Assembly: GCA_019752125.1 (NCBI GenBank)
Contig: JAIEMM010000014.1
Span: 1 to 39,910, forward strand
Reading direction: 5' to 3'
DNA length: 39,910 bases
Origin: Patescibacteria group bacterium
Lineage (GTDB): Bacteria; Patescibacteriota; Minisyncoccia; Phycocordibacterales; SBAW01
Shown here in pieces: positions 24,017-31,744 of this stretch. Positions within the stretch are counted from its first letter, which is position 1. Every line of letters begins with the position of its first letter. The notes under the pieces are model-generated. The model was not told where the DNA came from, made no database searches, and was given only the letters and a program-made list of their open reading frames with translations. Both the position numbers and the translations under genes were made by a program.

Positions 24017-25224
24017 ATTGTTGGGTGCACCAGACGCACGACGTCGTGGTATGACGCGACAACCATCAAAAGGATTAGGAGTCCGAAGCTGACGAGCGTG
24101 AAGCCGTAGGCAATCTTTTTTGATATTGGGCGTTTTGTAATGCCTTCAATAATGATGAAGAGTAAGCGGCCACCGTCGAGGCCTGGGATTGGGAGTACGT
24201 TCAAGATCGCGAGGTTGATGGAGATAAGTGCCGTGAGAACAATAGTTTCAATAAACCCTGCCTTAACCGCATTGGAGCCAATGCTTGTGATACCAATGGG
24301 CCCACTGACCTGCGAAAAGTTTGCCTGCCCACGAACAATAGTTGAGAAGAATCCTACCAAACCCTGTGCGGTTTGCATGGTGATGTTTTTCCCAAGCACC
24401 GCGCCTTGTACAAGCGCGAGATGGATTGGGAGTTTAAGAACTCCAACGTCATCAAGTTCAACACCAACAACCTTCTTCCCTTCTACAAATCCCTCGGCAG
24501 GACGCGCGAGTGCTTGTATTGTTTTCCCAGCGCGAGTAACAGTAAAGCCAATGGTTTCATCTTGATGCACCCCAATAAAAGCACGAATCTGCTCTGCAGT
24601 TGCCTTAGGTTCTAGTTGGGAAGTACCTGTAATGACAGACTCGACAATGTCTCCCGACATCAGCCCTGCTTTATCTACTGGGGAGCCAGGCAACACGGCA
24701 ACAATAGTTGTCTGCGCATTTTGAACCACTCCAACTCCTTCATGTTGAACAGGCGTTTGAATGCCGTACACGTACCCGGCAGTAAGGAGCAGCCACGCGA
24801 GCACGAGGTTGAACACAATGCCTGCGACAATTACTGCGGCTTGAATCCATCTATTCTTTTTTGCAAAGGATGTTCCAGAGGCTGAAGCAGAAACAAGTTC
24901 GTCCGAAATGTACGCAGGCGCGTCGGCGCCGGAGGTAGGAGAATTTTTAGCAGAAAATTCTCCGCGTTGAGGCGAGCTTGGTTTCTGCGCAGGCTCAGTA
25001 TCACCATCCTCTCCAAAGATTCTTACAAAGCCGCCGAAAGGCAGCCAGTTAAGGGAATATTCTGTTCCTCTCCATTTGATTGCAAAAATACGAGGTGGGA
25101 AAAAGATGCCGAATTCATCAACACGGATACCAAATGCTTTTGCGACAATAAAGTGGCCAAACTCATGTGCCAAGATGAGGCACACGAGTATTAAGATAAA
25201 AATAAGTATTGTCATATTAGCCAA
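24013..25224 (-). CDS. rseP: site-2 intramembrane zinc protease (RseP/M50 family)
   Basis: Membrane metalloprotease that cleaves substrates within the bilayer in envelope signalling. The 403 residues show the zinc motif HEFGH (20-24) in the first membrane helix, a PDZ domain in the middle (AVLPGSPVDKAGLMSGDIVESV), and the second active-site motif NVLPIPGLDGGRLLF near the end. A Pro/Ser-rich insertion (about 75-112) separates the first helix region from the next. The start overlaps the frr stop by 8 bases, so it follows frr in one unit. Its stop overlaps the stop of the convergent ATP-grasp gene (shared TTAG). Confidence 0.93.
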   Translation of the reverse strand: MANMTILIFILILVCLILAHEFGHFIVAKAFGIRVDEFGIFFPPRIFAIKWRGTEYSLNWLPFGGFVRIFGEDGDTEPAQKPSSPQRGEFSAKNSPTSGADAPAYISDELVSASASGTSFAKKNRWIQAAVIVAGIVFNLVLAWLLLTAGYVYGIQTPVQHEGVGVVQNAQTTIVAVLPGSPVDKAGLMSGDIVESVITGTSQLEPKATAEQIRAFIGVHQDETIGFTVTRAGKTIQALARPAEGFVEGKKVVGVELDDVGVLKLPIHLALVQGAVLGKNITMQTAQGLVGFFSTIVRGQANFSQVSGPIGITSIGSNAVKAGFIETIVLTALISINLAILNVLPIPGLDGGRLLFIIIEGITKRPISKKIAYGFTLVSFGLLILLMVVASYHDVVRLVHPTI

Positions 25225-25768
25225 TTATTTCTTTTTCCTTGCGAGCAAAAGCTTCGTCAAAGCGCGCATTAGCTGCATCTACTTTCTTTTGCATTTCGTC
25301 TTTGAAGCGGAATTTGTCATCTTCTGGAATTTCTCCATCGCGCTCTTTCTTCTGAATGTCAGACCATACCTCATCGCGCGCCTGGCGTAACTGGACACGG
25401 GCGTCCTCTATTTTTTCTTTTGCGAGTTTAACTAACTGCACACGTCTCTCGCCAGTAAGCTCTGGGAATATAACGCGGAGACCAGCATCATCGACAGTAA
25501 CAGAGAGACCAAGGTTTGCGTGGCCAATTTCTTTTTCTATCTCTTTTGCCATAGCTGGGTCAAACGGCTTAATGCGCAACGTACGCGCATCTTCTGCGCC
25601 TATTGTTGCAACATTATTTATTGGCACACGCATGCCGTAGCTCTCTACTTGGATACCATCCAAAATTGCGACAGTTGCACGGCCTGTACGTATGCCACCA
25701 AGCTCGCTCGCTGAATGTGCTTCTATTTCCTGAATTCGTGTATCGAAGGGTTTAAAATCGTATGCCAT
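25217..25768 (-). CDS. frr: ribosome recycling factor
   Basis: Splits post-termination ribosomes with EF-G. 183 residues, the normal size; the family signature is clear in HSASELGGIRTGRATVAILDGIQVESYGMRVPINNVATI and the C-terminal RVQLVKLAKEKIEDARVQLRQARDEV. ATG 25768 is chosen because RRF begins near this point and TATACT ends exactly 6 bases before it on the minus strand; the open frame to 25945 is spurious. The usual partner pyrH is not adjacent; rseP follows instead. Confidence 0.96.
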   Translation of the reverse strand: MAYDFKPFDTRIQEIEAHSASELGGIRTGRATVAILDGIQVESYGMRVPINNVATIGAEDARTLRIKPFDPAMAKEIEKEIGHANLGLSVTVDDAGLRVIFPELTGERRVQLVKLAKEKIEDARVQLRQARDEVWSDIQKKERDGEIPEDDKFRFKDEMQKKVDAANARFDEAFARKEKEIIG

Positions 25769-25774
25769 TGCGTA

Positions 25775-25780
25775 AGTATA
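25775..25780 (-). promoter_or_regulatory. -10 box of a predicted leaderless frr transcript
   Basis: TATACT on the minus strand, six bases (TACGCA) before ATG. The same TATACT-6-ATG layout occurs before 29795 (minus) and 36501 (plus). Confidence 0.6.
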
Positions 25781-25802
25781 CCAGAGTGGAATTCCGTGTC
25801 GG

Positions 25803-26480
25803 TCAAACTCTAAATTTTTTTCCAGCTGGAGGGTAGATCTTAACAAGTGGATCCTTGGTTGTGTCGTATGGGCGGGCAGGTGCCACGTAGCGTCCGTAAT
25901 GGATAATGCGGTGCGTAATATGCGCCCATTCTTTCTTTGGAACAATCTGCATCAGATCTTTTTCAATACGAACCGCATCTTTATAGTCCGACAAGTCGTA
26001 GCGCTGCACAAAACGGATAACGTGCGTGTCTACTGTAATTCCATCAACCACGCCGTAGACAGTTGAAAGCACAATCGTTGCTGTTTTGCGCGCAACGCCA
26101 GGAAGTTTTAGGAGCTCCCCCATCGTGCTAGGGATTTTGCCCTTATATTCTTCTTTGATCATCTTTACTGCCCCAAGAATATTTTTTGCTTTATTTCGGT
26201 AAAAACCAGAGGCAAAAATATCTCGCTCAAATTCATTTCTCCCCTTCTGTGTTTTACCTGCATGAACATAATCCTCCAGAGTTCTGTATTTTTTGAACAG
26301 CTTCTCTGTAATGTTGTTAACGTTCTTGTCAGTAGACTGCGCCGAAAGCTGTACGGCGACGAGCAATTCGAGCGGATTTTTAAAATTCAATTCAATATCA
26401 ACTTCTGGAAACAATTTCTTAAGCGCTCGGTCGAGCTTTTGCATTCGAGCCTTTCGTTCCGCTAATTTCTTTGGGGTCAT
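25803..26480 (-). CDS. nth: endonuclease III without the iron-sulfur cluster
   Basis: DNA glycosylase/AP lyase that removes oxidised pyrimidines. The 225 residues have the helix-hairpin-helix LLKLPGVARKTATIV with the catalytic Lys132 and the catalytic Asp151 in VDTH, so the active site is intact. The C-terminal loop, which in most relatives holds four cysteines for a [4Fe-4S] cluster, reads HYGRYVAPARPYDTTKDP; the protein has no cysteine at all. It overlaps the upstream holB-like gene by 4 bases, so both are in one unit with murA and mreB. Confidence 0.94.
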   Translation of the reverse strand: MTPKKLAERKARMQKLDRALKKLFPEVDIELNFKNPLELLVAVQLSAQSTDKNVNNITEKLFKKYRTLEDYVHAGKTQKGRNEFERDIFASGFYRNKAKNILGAVKMIKEEYKGKIPSTMGELLKLPGVARKTATIVLSTVYGVVDGITVDTHVIRFVQRYDLSDYKDAVRIEKDLMQIVPKKEWAHITHRIIHYGRYVAPARPYDTTKDPLVKIYPPAGKKFRV

Positions 26481-27208
26481 ATTTTTGGCAACGTTGCTGC
26501 AAAGTGCTCGAGAATCATCTTGAGCGATGGCGCACGGTCGGCGAGATACTGGCGGAAATGTGCAATATCAGTAAGACCATCCAAGATGTCCTGTTTTGAT
26601 TTATCAGATGCTTTTGACAGTCCCATATATAGGACCGCCTCTGTATTATTTAAAAATACTCGAGCCTGTTCCCGCGTATCTTCATCGTCATTCTTCAAAA
26701 ATGCTGTTACCCAAGCACTTCGTTTTGCATATGTAGAACCTAAGAACTCCGAAGCAGCGGTGGTCTCTGTAGCAGAAAGAAGCTCTGCCGAGCGTCCCCT
26801 ATTGCCCTGCAGGGAGGCAGGGCTTCTTTCTGCGAAAGTTTTCTTTGCAAATGCCTTATCCGGATAATCTAAAAATCGTGAACGAAGGGTCGGAATCACT
26901 ATTCCATGCGGCACAAGGACGACAAAAATAGCTCCCTCTCGAGGTTCTTCAAACAGTTTTAATAACGCCTGCTGAGCGTCACTTGCGATAGAAGAAATTC
27001 CTAATATAAACAATGAACGGCCGCTGACGCTCTTCAAGCTCGCCTGCTGAGCGAGCTCTCTCGCCTCATCAATACTAAATTTTTCCCATTGTTGTACTAA
27101 AACATCTGGGTTTTGCTCACGTTTAAAATCAAAACGCAAAGCTGCATCATCCGCCAGCTTTGGCAGAAGCGATACAGGCCCTTCATATACATATGCATGA
27201 TGCTGCAT
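26477..27208 (-). CDS. holB: DNA polymerase III delta'-like clamp-loader subunit
   Basis: A 243-residue protein resembling the small clamp-loader subunit delta': SGRSLFILGISSIASDAQQALLKLFEEPREGAIFVVLVPHGIVIPTLRSRF matches the delta'/DnaX pattern ending with the sensor-like SRF. No Walker A is present, as in delta' proteins, and the N-terminal zinc motif is lacking, so the protein is reduced. An insertion with a CCCTGCAGGG palindrome (26805-26814) encodes SPASLQGNRGRS. It begins 3 bases after the mreB copy-2 stop. A diverged delta (HolA) is a less likely alternative. Confidence 0.75.
   Translation of the reverse strand: MQHHAYVYEGPVSLLPKLADDAALRFDFKREQNPDVLVQQWEKFSIDEARELAQQASLKSVSGRSLFILGISSIASDAQQALLKLFEEPREGAIFVVLVPHGIVIPTLRSRFLDYPDKAFAKKTFAERSPASLQGNRGRSAELLSATETTAASEFLGSTYAKRSAWVTAFLKNDDEDTREQARVFLNNTEAVLYMGLSKASDKSKQDILDGLTDIAHFRQYLADRAPSLKMILEHFAATLPKI
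26805..26814. repeat. short palindrome in the holB-like gene
   Basis: CCCTGCAGGG in an apparent in-frame insertion, flanked by a further CAGGG. Similar in placement to the other in-gene palindromes. Confidence 0.4.
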
Positions 27209-27211
27209 GGT

Positions 27212-28225
27212 TTATCGCTTTGCGATGATGGCTTTTTTGTATGTCTCCAAGTGGTCGAGTGCGATGCCGGTGCCTCGAGCAACGCACAGTAGCGGCTCAT
27301 CAGCAACACGTGCCTTTACACCCGTGCGACGAAGTACAAGTTCTGGAAAATGGCGGAGCATGGAAGTTCCTCCTGTCATAATAATCCCACGATCAATAAT
27401 ATCGCTCGCAAGTTCTGGTGGAGTCTCCTGGAGCACATCGCGAATCGCTTTAATGATTTCTCGTAGTTCCTTCCCCATCGCTTTCACCAAGTCATTGGTC
27501 TTGAGCTCTGCACTGCGTGGCAAACCTGTAATAAAGTCACGGCCACGCACTGTCATAACAAGCTCTTCTTCCATAGGCACAGCTGAACCTACGCCGATCT
27601 TCACATCTTCAGCTGTCTTTTCACCAATACCTAAGTTGTATGTTCTCTTTATATAGTCTGCGATTGCATGGTCGAGTCTATCGCCACCACACTTAACAGA
27701 AGTAGAAGCAACAATGCCTCCAAGCGAAATCACCGCAACGTCGCATGTACCACCACCAATATCAACTACCATATTGCCGCGCGCTTCGTGGATTGGAATT
27801 CCTGCACCAATGGCCGCAAGTACGGACTCCTTCACCACATACGCATTCTTTGCTCCTGCTTTTATTGCCGCCTCAACAACCGCACGACGCTCTGTTGAAG
27901 TAACGCCAGTAGGCACGGAGACCATCACTTCCGGGCGGAAGAGTTGCATCTTGCCAAGTGCTTTTGAAATAAAATAACGAAGCATTGCCTGTGTAACGCG
28001 GTAGTCGGAAATAACTCCGTCTTTCATTGGGCGGTACGCAATAATCTCGCCCGGCGTGCGGCCGATCATTTCTTTTGCCTCGGCGCCCACTGCCAAAATA
28101 CGCTTATCAATTTCAGAAATCGCCACCACCGACGGTTCATTCAAAACAACTCCCTTCCCTGGCACATACACGAGTGTGTTTGCGGTGCCTAAATCGATTC
28201 CTAGTTTCGGCGTAAAGAATGCCAT
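27212..28225 (-). CDS. mreB: MreB/Mbl-type actin homologue (copy 2)
   Basis: A second MreB of 337 residues, with LGIDLGTANTLVYVPGKGVVLNEPSVVAI (phosphate 1), VDIGGGTCDVAVISLGG (phosphate 2) and GIIMTGGTSMLRHFPELV (adenosine site, with GGTS where copy 1 has GGGA). The N-terminus MAFFTPK is shorter and lacks the amphipathic extension of copy 1. It lies between murA and holB, outside the mreCD cluster, so it could form a distinct or mixed filament. Upstream TAGAAT ends 9 bases before ATG, inside the short gap to murA. Confidence 0.95.
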   Translation of the reverse strand: MAFFTPKLGIDLGTANTLVYVPGKGVVLNEPSVVAISEIDKRILAVGAEAKEMIGRTPGEIIAYRPMKDGVISDYRVTQAMLRYFISKALGKMQLFRPEVMVSVPTGVTSTERRAVVEAAIKAGAKNAYVVKESVLAAIGAGIPIHEARGNMVVDIGGGTCDVAVISLGGIVASTSVKCGGDRLDHAIADYIKRTYNLGIGEKTAEDVKIGVGSAVPMEEELVMTVRGRDFITGLPRSAELKTNDLVKAMGKELREIIKAIRDVLQETPPELASDIIDRGIIMTGGTSMLRHFPELVLRRTGVKARVADEPLLCVARGTGIALDHLETYKKAIIAKR

Positions 28226-28237
28226 TGCTTAGGCATT

Positions 28238-29515
28238 CTAATTCGTTTCTCGGCGAATGTTAAGGCCGAGCTTGGAAAGCCGTTCCTCTATATGCTCGTA
28301 CCCACGGTCTATGTGGTACACGTTGTCTATAGTTGAAGTGCCCTCAGCTATAGTGGCCGCCATAAGAAATGCGAGCCCTGCCCGAATGTCGGGACTCTTA
28401 AGTTCTGCAGCGTGGAGTGGAGTAGGGCCCTCTATATGAGCATGCTGCGCATCAAGCAATTCTATATGTGCACCCATGCGCACCAGGTCGACAGTATAGG
28501 CAAGCCTTCCCTTCCAAATTGTTTCAGTGAGCAAACTCATACCAGCAGCTTGAGTTAAGTAGACAACAAGCGGCGGTTGCAGGTCTGTTGCAAAACCAGG
28601 GTACTCAGTAGTGCGGACATCCATCGCCTTGGGCTCGCTACATCCAGCGACTTCAATAAAATCTTTTCCGACCTCTAACTGTACGCCCGAGCTTTGGAGC
28701 ATTTCGGTAAGTGCGCTGATATGTTCCGGTATGCAATGTGTGACGCGGACCTTCTCGCCAGCTAGCGCACCAAGGAGCACAAATGTTCCGGCCTCAATGC
28801 GGTCCGGTGGAGTGTTGTATGAAATTCCGTTTGCATGAAGCATATCGCCACCAACGATCGTCATAGTGTCAGTGCCTGCCCCTGTAATATGTGCACCACA
28901 TGCGTTGAGGAACAGCGCAAGGTCAGAAATTTCAGGCTCACGCGCAGCATTGTGCAGCACCGTCGTTCCCTCTGCCAAAATAGCAGCCATCATGAGCGTT
29001 TCAGTCGCTGTGACACTAATAGGTTCGAAATGTATATCTGCGCCCCTTAGTTTTTCCGCAACAACAGTGTATGAATCATTCTCAAGCACAACGGTCGCAC
29101 CAAGTTTAGTAAATCCATCTAAAAATAAGTTGATGGGTCGAGGGCCAATGACGTCGCCACCAGGGTGTGGGAAGGTTACTTTTCCAAAGCGCGCCAGCAG
29201 CGGACCAGCAAACACTATAGAGGCGCGTATTTTGCGGGCTAATTCATCAGGCAACTCAGATTTTGTAATGCTGTCTGTGTTTATAAGATATGTGTGAGCA
29301 TCTTTCTGTTCGACACGTGCACCCAACTCTTCCAAGATGGCACATTCTGAAGCCACGTCTTCTATCTGCGGGACATTGGTAAGAATGGCATCTCCTTCAA
29401 ATAAAATAGTTGAAGCAAGTCCTTTGAGGATTGCGTTCTTAGCGCCACCGACGCGTATTTCGCCGGAAAGTGTTTTTCTGCCACCCAACCCCTCAACAAC
29501 AAATCGCTCAGTCAT
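28238..29515 (-). CDS. murA: UDP-GlcNAc 1-carboxyvinyltransferase with Asp at the catalytic Cys position
   Basis: First committed step of peptidoglycan synthesis: transfers enolpyruvate from PEP to UDP-GlcNAc. The 425 residues have GGAKNAILK (substrate Lys) and YPGFATDLQPP (catalytic Asp). The loop that normally reads GGCAIG.RP reads GGDVIGPRP, placing Asp121 where the PEP-binding Cys115 of E. coli sits. That substitution is known from mycobacteria and chlamydiae, keeps activity, and gives intrinsic fosfomycin resistance. The start overlaps the upstream gene by 8 bases. Confidence 0.95.
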   Translation of the reverse strand: MTERFVVEGLGGRKTLSGEIRVGGAKNAILKGLASTILFEGDAILTNVPQIEDVASECAILEELGARVEQKDAHTYLINTDSITKSELPDELARKIRASIVFAGPLLARFGKVTFPHPGGDVIGPRPINLFLDGFTKLGATVVLENDSYTVVAEKLRGADIHFEPISVTATETLMMAAILAEGTTVLHNAAREPEISDLALFLNACGAHITGAGTDTMTIVGGDMLHANGISYNTPPDRIEAGTFVLLGALAGEKVRVTHCIPEHISALTEMLQSSGVQLEVGKDFIEVAGCSEPKAMDVRTTEYPGFATDLQPPLVVYLTQAAGMSLLTETIWKGRLAYTVDLVRMGAHIELLDAQHAHIEGPTPLHAAELKSPDIRAGLAFLMAATIAEGTSTIDNVYHIDRGYEHIEERLSKLGLNIRRETN

Positions 29516-29795
29516 TGGTTTGAGCTTTAGGTTTTACTTCCCACCAAAATTTCTTAGAGAACGCGCTTGGACCATTTCTTTTTTGAGCATCGTCACAGAC
29601 ACTTTTCAAAAAATACAGGTCCTTCGTGGGTATAGCGACTAGTACGCGGCCCATACGGCCCATGGTCATAGGCGCAAGCCCATCCTGCACTCGGCCCGCA
29701 TTTAACTTCTGCAGGAAATATTCCATCAGCTCACCGCGCTCAGTTATCTTTAACTTTTTTACAGGCTGTCGGATATGTGAACCGATGTGTTCCAT
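29508..29795 (-). CDS. small conserved-looking protein upstream of murA
   Basis: A 95-residue basic protein with no recognised domain. The sequence is mixed helix and strand: KITERGELMEYFLQKLNAGR then MTMGRMGRVLVAIPTKDLYFLKSVC and a basic end. The MGRVLVAIPTKDLYFL stretch looks like a buried strand-helix unit, suggesting a folded domain. It is the first gene of the unit with murA, mreB, holB and nth. TATACT ends 6 bases before ATG without a Shine-Dalgarno, marking the likely unit promoter. Confidence 0.75.
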   Translation of the reverse strand: MEHIGSHIRQPVKKLKITERGELMEYFLQKLNAGRVQDGLAPMTMGRMGRVLVAIPTKDLYFLKSVCDDAQKRNGPSAFSKKFWWEVKPKAQTND

Positions 29796-29894
29796 GCGCT
29801 AAGTATAGCAACAATCCTTTCACTAGCAGAAACTCTCCTTGACCACAAAAACGACTTAGGTTCTACTACTATACGGTTAACGCAGGGGGCGAGT

Positions 29895-30161
29895 ATGGAC
29901 CGACAGTTCATCGCACAGCTTAACGATTACCGAATCACGACTGCTGAAATCCTTTACTGGATGCCTGACCACAAGCACATTCTCCAAAGCTTTCTCTGGC
30001 AGGATCTAGACTTGGCGCCCAAGTTCCCTCAACTTTCAAAATTCCTCGATTTTTGGGCGAATAATCTTGATGGAAGGGTGCACAGAGTACGAGTTGCGAG
30101 TGCCCAGCTTATAAAACCCGCTGAGTTTGGATATGCGTCTGGGCTCTATCATCTCAACTAG
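29895..30161 (+). CDS. small soluble protein of unknown function
   Basis: An 88-residue, aromatic-rich product without membrane segment or signal peptide (ITTAEILYWMPDHKHILQSF, FLDFWANNLDGRVHRVRVAS). ATG 29895 is chosen because AGGGGG (29884-29889) lies 5 bases before it; the longer frame from 29787 would overlap the divergent gene. A TTGACC at 29839 could be the -35 of its promoter, with an unclear -10 near 29862-29872. A strong terminator follows 6 bases after the stop. One of the isolated SD-led genes. Confidence 0.7.
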   Translation: MDRQFIAQLNDYRITTAEILYWMPDHKHILQSFLWQDLDLAPKFPQLSKFLDFWANNLDGRVHRVRVASAQLIKPAEFGYASGLYHLN

Positions 30162-30167
30162 ACCCTA

Positions 30168-30196
30168 CCCCGCAGCATGCTGCGGGGTTTTCTTTT
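30168..30196 (+). terminator. rho-independent terminator
   Basis: Perfect 20-bp inverted repeat CCCCGCAGCATGCTGCGGGG followed by TTTTCTTTT. Confidence 0.9.
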
Positions 30197-30225
30197 CCTA
30201 AAAAATGTTGCATTATGCTGAATAC

Positions 30226-30804
30226 ATGAAGGATCCTGTAGTTCAAGAAGGTGCTCGCGTGCTTCGAGAAAAAGCCGCTCCCATCGCCCAGAAAGACATT
30301 GGCTCAAAGAAGCTCAATACTCTTATACAAAAGATGAAAGATGTGCTCGCCAAAGAAGAATTTGGCGTTGCTATTGCCGCACCCCAGGTTGGTGAAAGTC
30401 TTCGTCTTTTTGTCGTGGCAGAAAAAGCATTTAAGGACGAGGAAGAGACGGAGCAAAAAGTTTCTGAAAAAAGTCTGGAAGCGAAGCGGCCCGAGGACTT
30501 TTTGAAGAAATCTTTTGCGAAATCTCACCATCTGGTTTACATAAACCCAGAACTCACACGCCTCTCAAGAAAAAAACATAATATGTCAGAAGGCTGCCTT
30601 TCAGTGCGAGACGTATACGGCAGTGTGCCGCGCCACGAAAAAGCGAGCATCAAAGCCTTCGATGAGAACGGTAAACCTTTTACCTATCATGGCTCTGGCT
30701 TGATCGCACATATTTTCCAGCACGAAGTCGACCATCTAAACGGTATTCTATTTATAGACAAGGCTATATCATTGCAGGAAGAAACTGAAACTGACGATGA
30801 GTAA
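30226..30804 (+). CDS. def: peptide deformylase
   Basis: Removes the formyl group from nascent protein N-termini. 192 residues with all three metal-site motifs: GVAIAAPQVG, EGCLSV (Cys metal ligand) and HEVDH (two His and the catalytic Glu). A Lys/Glu-rich insertion (about 75-108: DEEETEQKVSEKSLEAKRPE) is unusual and may be a surface loop. ATG 30226 is chosen over 30205 because TATGCT ends 6 bases before it. The stop overlaps fmt by 8 bases, so the formylation and deformylation enzymes are coupled. Confidence 0.94.
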   Translation: MKDPVVQEGARVLREKAAPIAQKDIGSKKLNTLIQKMKDVLAKEEFGVAIAAPQVGESLRLFVVAEKAFKDEEETEQKVSEKSLEAKRPEDFLKKSFAKSHHLVYINPELTRLSRKKHNMSEGCLSVRDVYGSVPRHEKASIKAFDENGKPFTYHGSGLIAHIFQHEVDHLNGILFIDKAISLQEETETDDE

Positions 30805-31687
30805 CACAAAACCCCTATTCGCGTTTTTTGGAACGCCAAAATTTTCTGTCCATGTACTTGATGCTCTTGAACGTCACGGCATGCTCCCCGCTGTCGTCAT
30901 TACCGCACCTGATAGACCACAAGGACGCGGCCTCGTGCTCACCCCATCTCCTGCAAAGCAATGGGCGATAGAACGAGGTATCGACGTACTCACTCCTGAA
31001 AAATTAAAAGACGGTCCGTCAGCTGACGGATTGCTTGCAGAACTTCAAAATACTGAATGGGATGTGTTTGTTGTTGCAGCATACGCAAAACTTATTCCAA
31101 AAAATTTGTTGGACATGCCAAAGCATGGCTGTTTGAACGTCCACCCATCACTCCTTCCAAAATTCCGTGGCCCTTCCCCTGCGGCCTCAGCAATACTTGC
31201 AGATGAGCGTGCAACAGGTGTCACCATAATACAGATGGCAGAAAAGATGGATGCAGGGCCTATTGTTGCCCAAGCACGAATCGAACTCCTGCCTGCCCAG
31301 GAAGGTGAAGTTGATCCGTGGCCACCAAAAGGAAGCGAATTTGAAACCTTACTTGCAACTGAAGGTGGAAATTTACTTGCTGAAACAATCCCTCATTGGA
31401 TCTCGGGACAGATCGATGCAGAAGAGCAAGATGAATCTCAGGCAACATTTACACGAAAGTTTACTGATGCAGATTCTCTTATTGATCTGAATGGTGATCC
31501 TCGCGAACAGCTTTTGAAAATCCGAGCGTTCGACAAAAACCCACGAGCTCACTACATACAGAATGGCAAACGAGTGCTTATTACAGAAGCTGAGGTTGTA
31601 GATGGAGAGTTAAAAATCCTCAAAGTTATTCCGGAGGGTAAGAAGGAAATGTCCTATGCGGACTTTATCCGCACCCTTTCAAACTAG
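30797..31687 (+). CDS. fmt: methionyl-tRNA formyltransferase
   Basis: Formylates initiator Met-tRNA using 10-formyl-tetrahydrofolate. The 296 residues have the N-terminal FAFFGTPKFSVHVLDAL, the catalytic-site NVHPSLLPKFRGPSP and QMAEKMDAGPI, and the C-terminal OB-like tRNA-binding part (NPRAHYIQNGKRVLITEAE). Two palindromic insertions are read in frame: GPSADG (31015-31030) and LPAQEG (near 31290). It overlaps def by 8 bases. Relevant to the leaderless mRNAs here: formylated initiator tRNA is used. Confidence 0.96.
   Translation: MSNTKPLFAFFGTPKFSVHVLDALERHGMLPAVVITAPDRPQGRGLVLTPSPAKQWAIERGIDVLTPEKLKDGPSADGLLAELQNTEWDVFVVAAYAKLIPKNLLDMPKHGCLNVHPSLLPKFRGPSPAASAILADERATGVTIIQMAEKMDAGPIVAQARIELLPAQEGEVDPWPPKGSEFETLLATEGGNLLAETIPHWISGQIDAEEQDESQATFTRKFTDADSLIDLNGDPREQLLKIRAFDKNPRAHYIQNGKRVLITEAEVVDGELKILKVIPEGKKEMSYADFIRTLSN
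31015..31030. repeat. 16-bp perfect palindrome in fmt
   Basis: TCCGTCAGCTGACGGA, read in frame as PSADG; same family as 9106-9121 with two compensating changes. Confidence 0.6.
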
Positions 31688-31744
31688 CGTTTTTTTGCTA
31701 TATTAGAGCAGTATTCTTTGGCGTAGATGCTAGAGTATATATAT

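Noticed and set aside
25769-25945. N-terminal extension of frr
   Set aside because: No RRF homology, it overlaps nth, and the TATACT box 6 bases before ATG 25768 marks the true start.
27339-27360. Further copy of the 28-bp repeat in mreB copy 2 (GTTCTGG...GCGGAGCA)
   Set aside because: Shorter spacing and inside conserved coding sequence, so it is a chance match.
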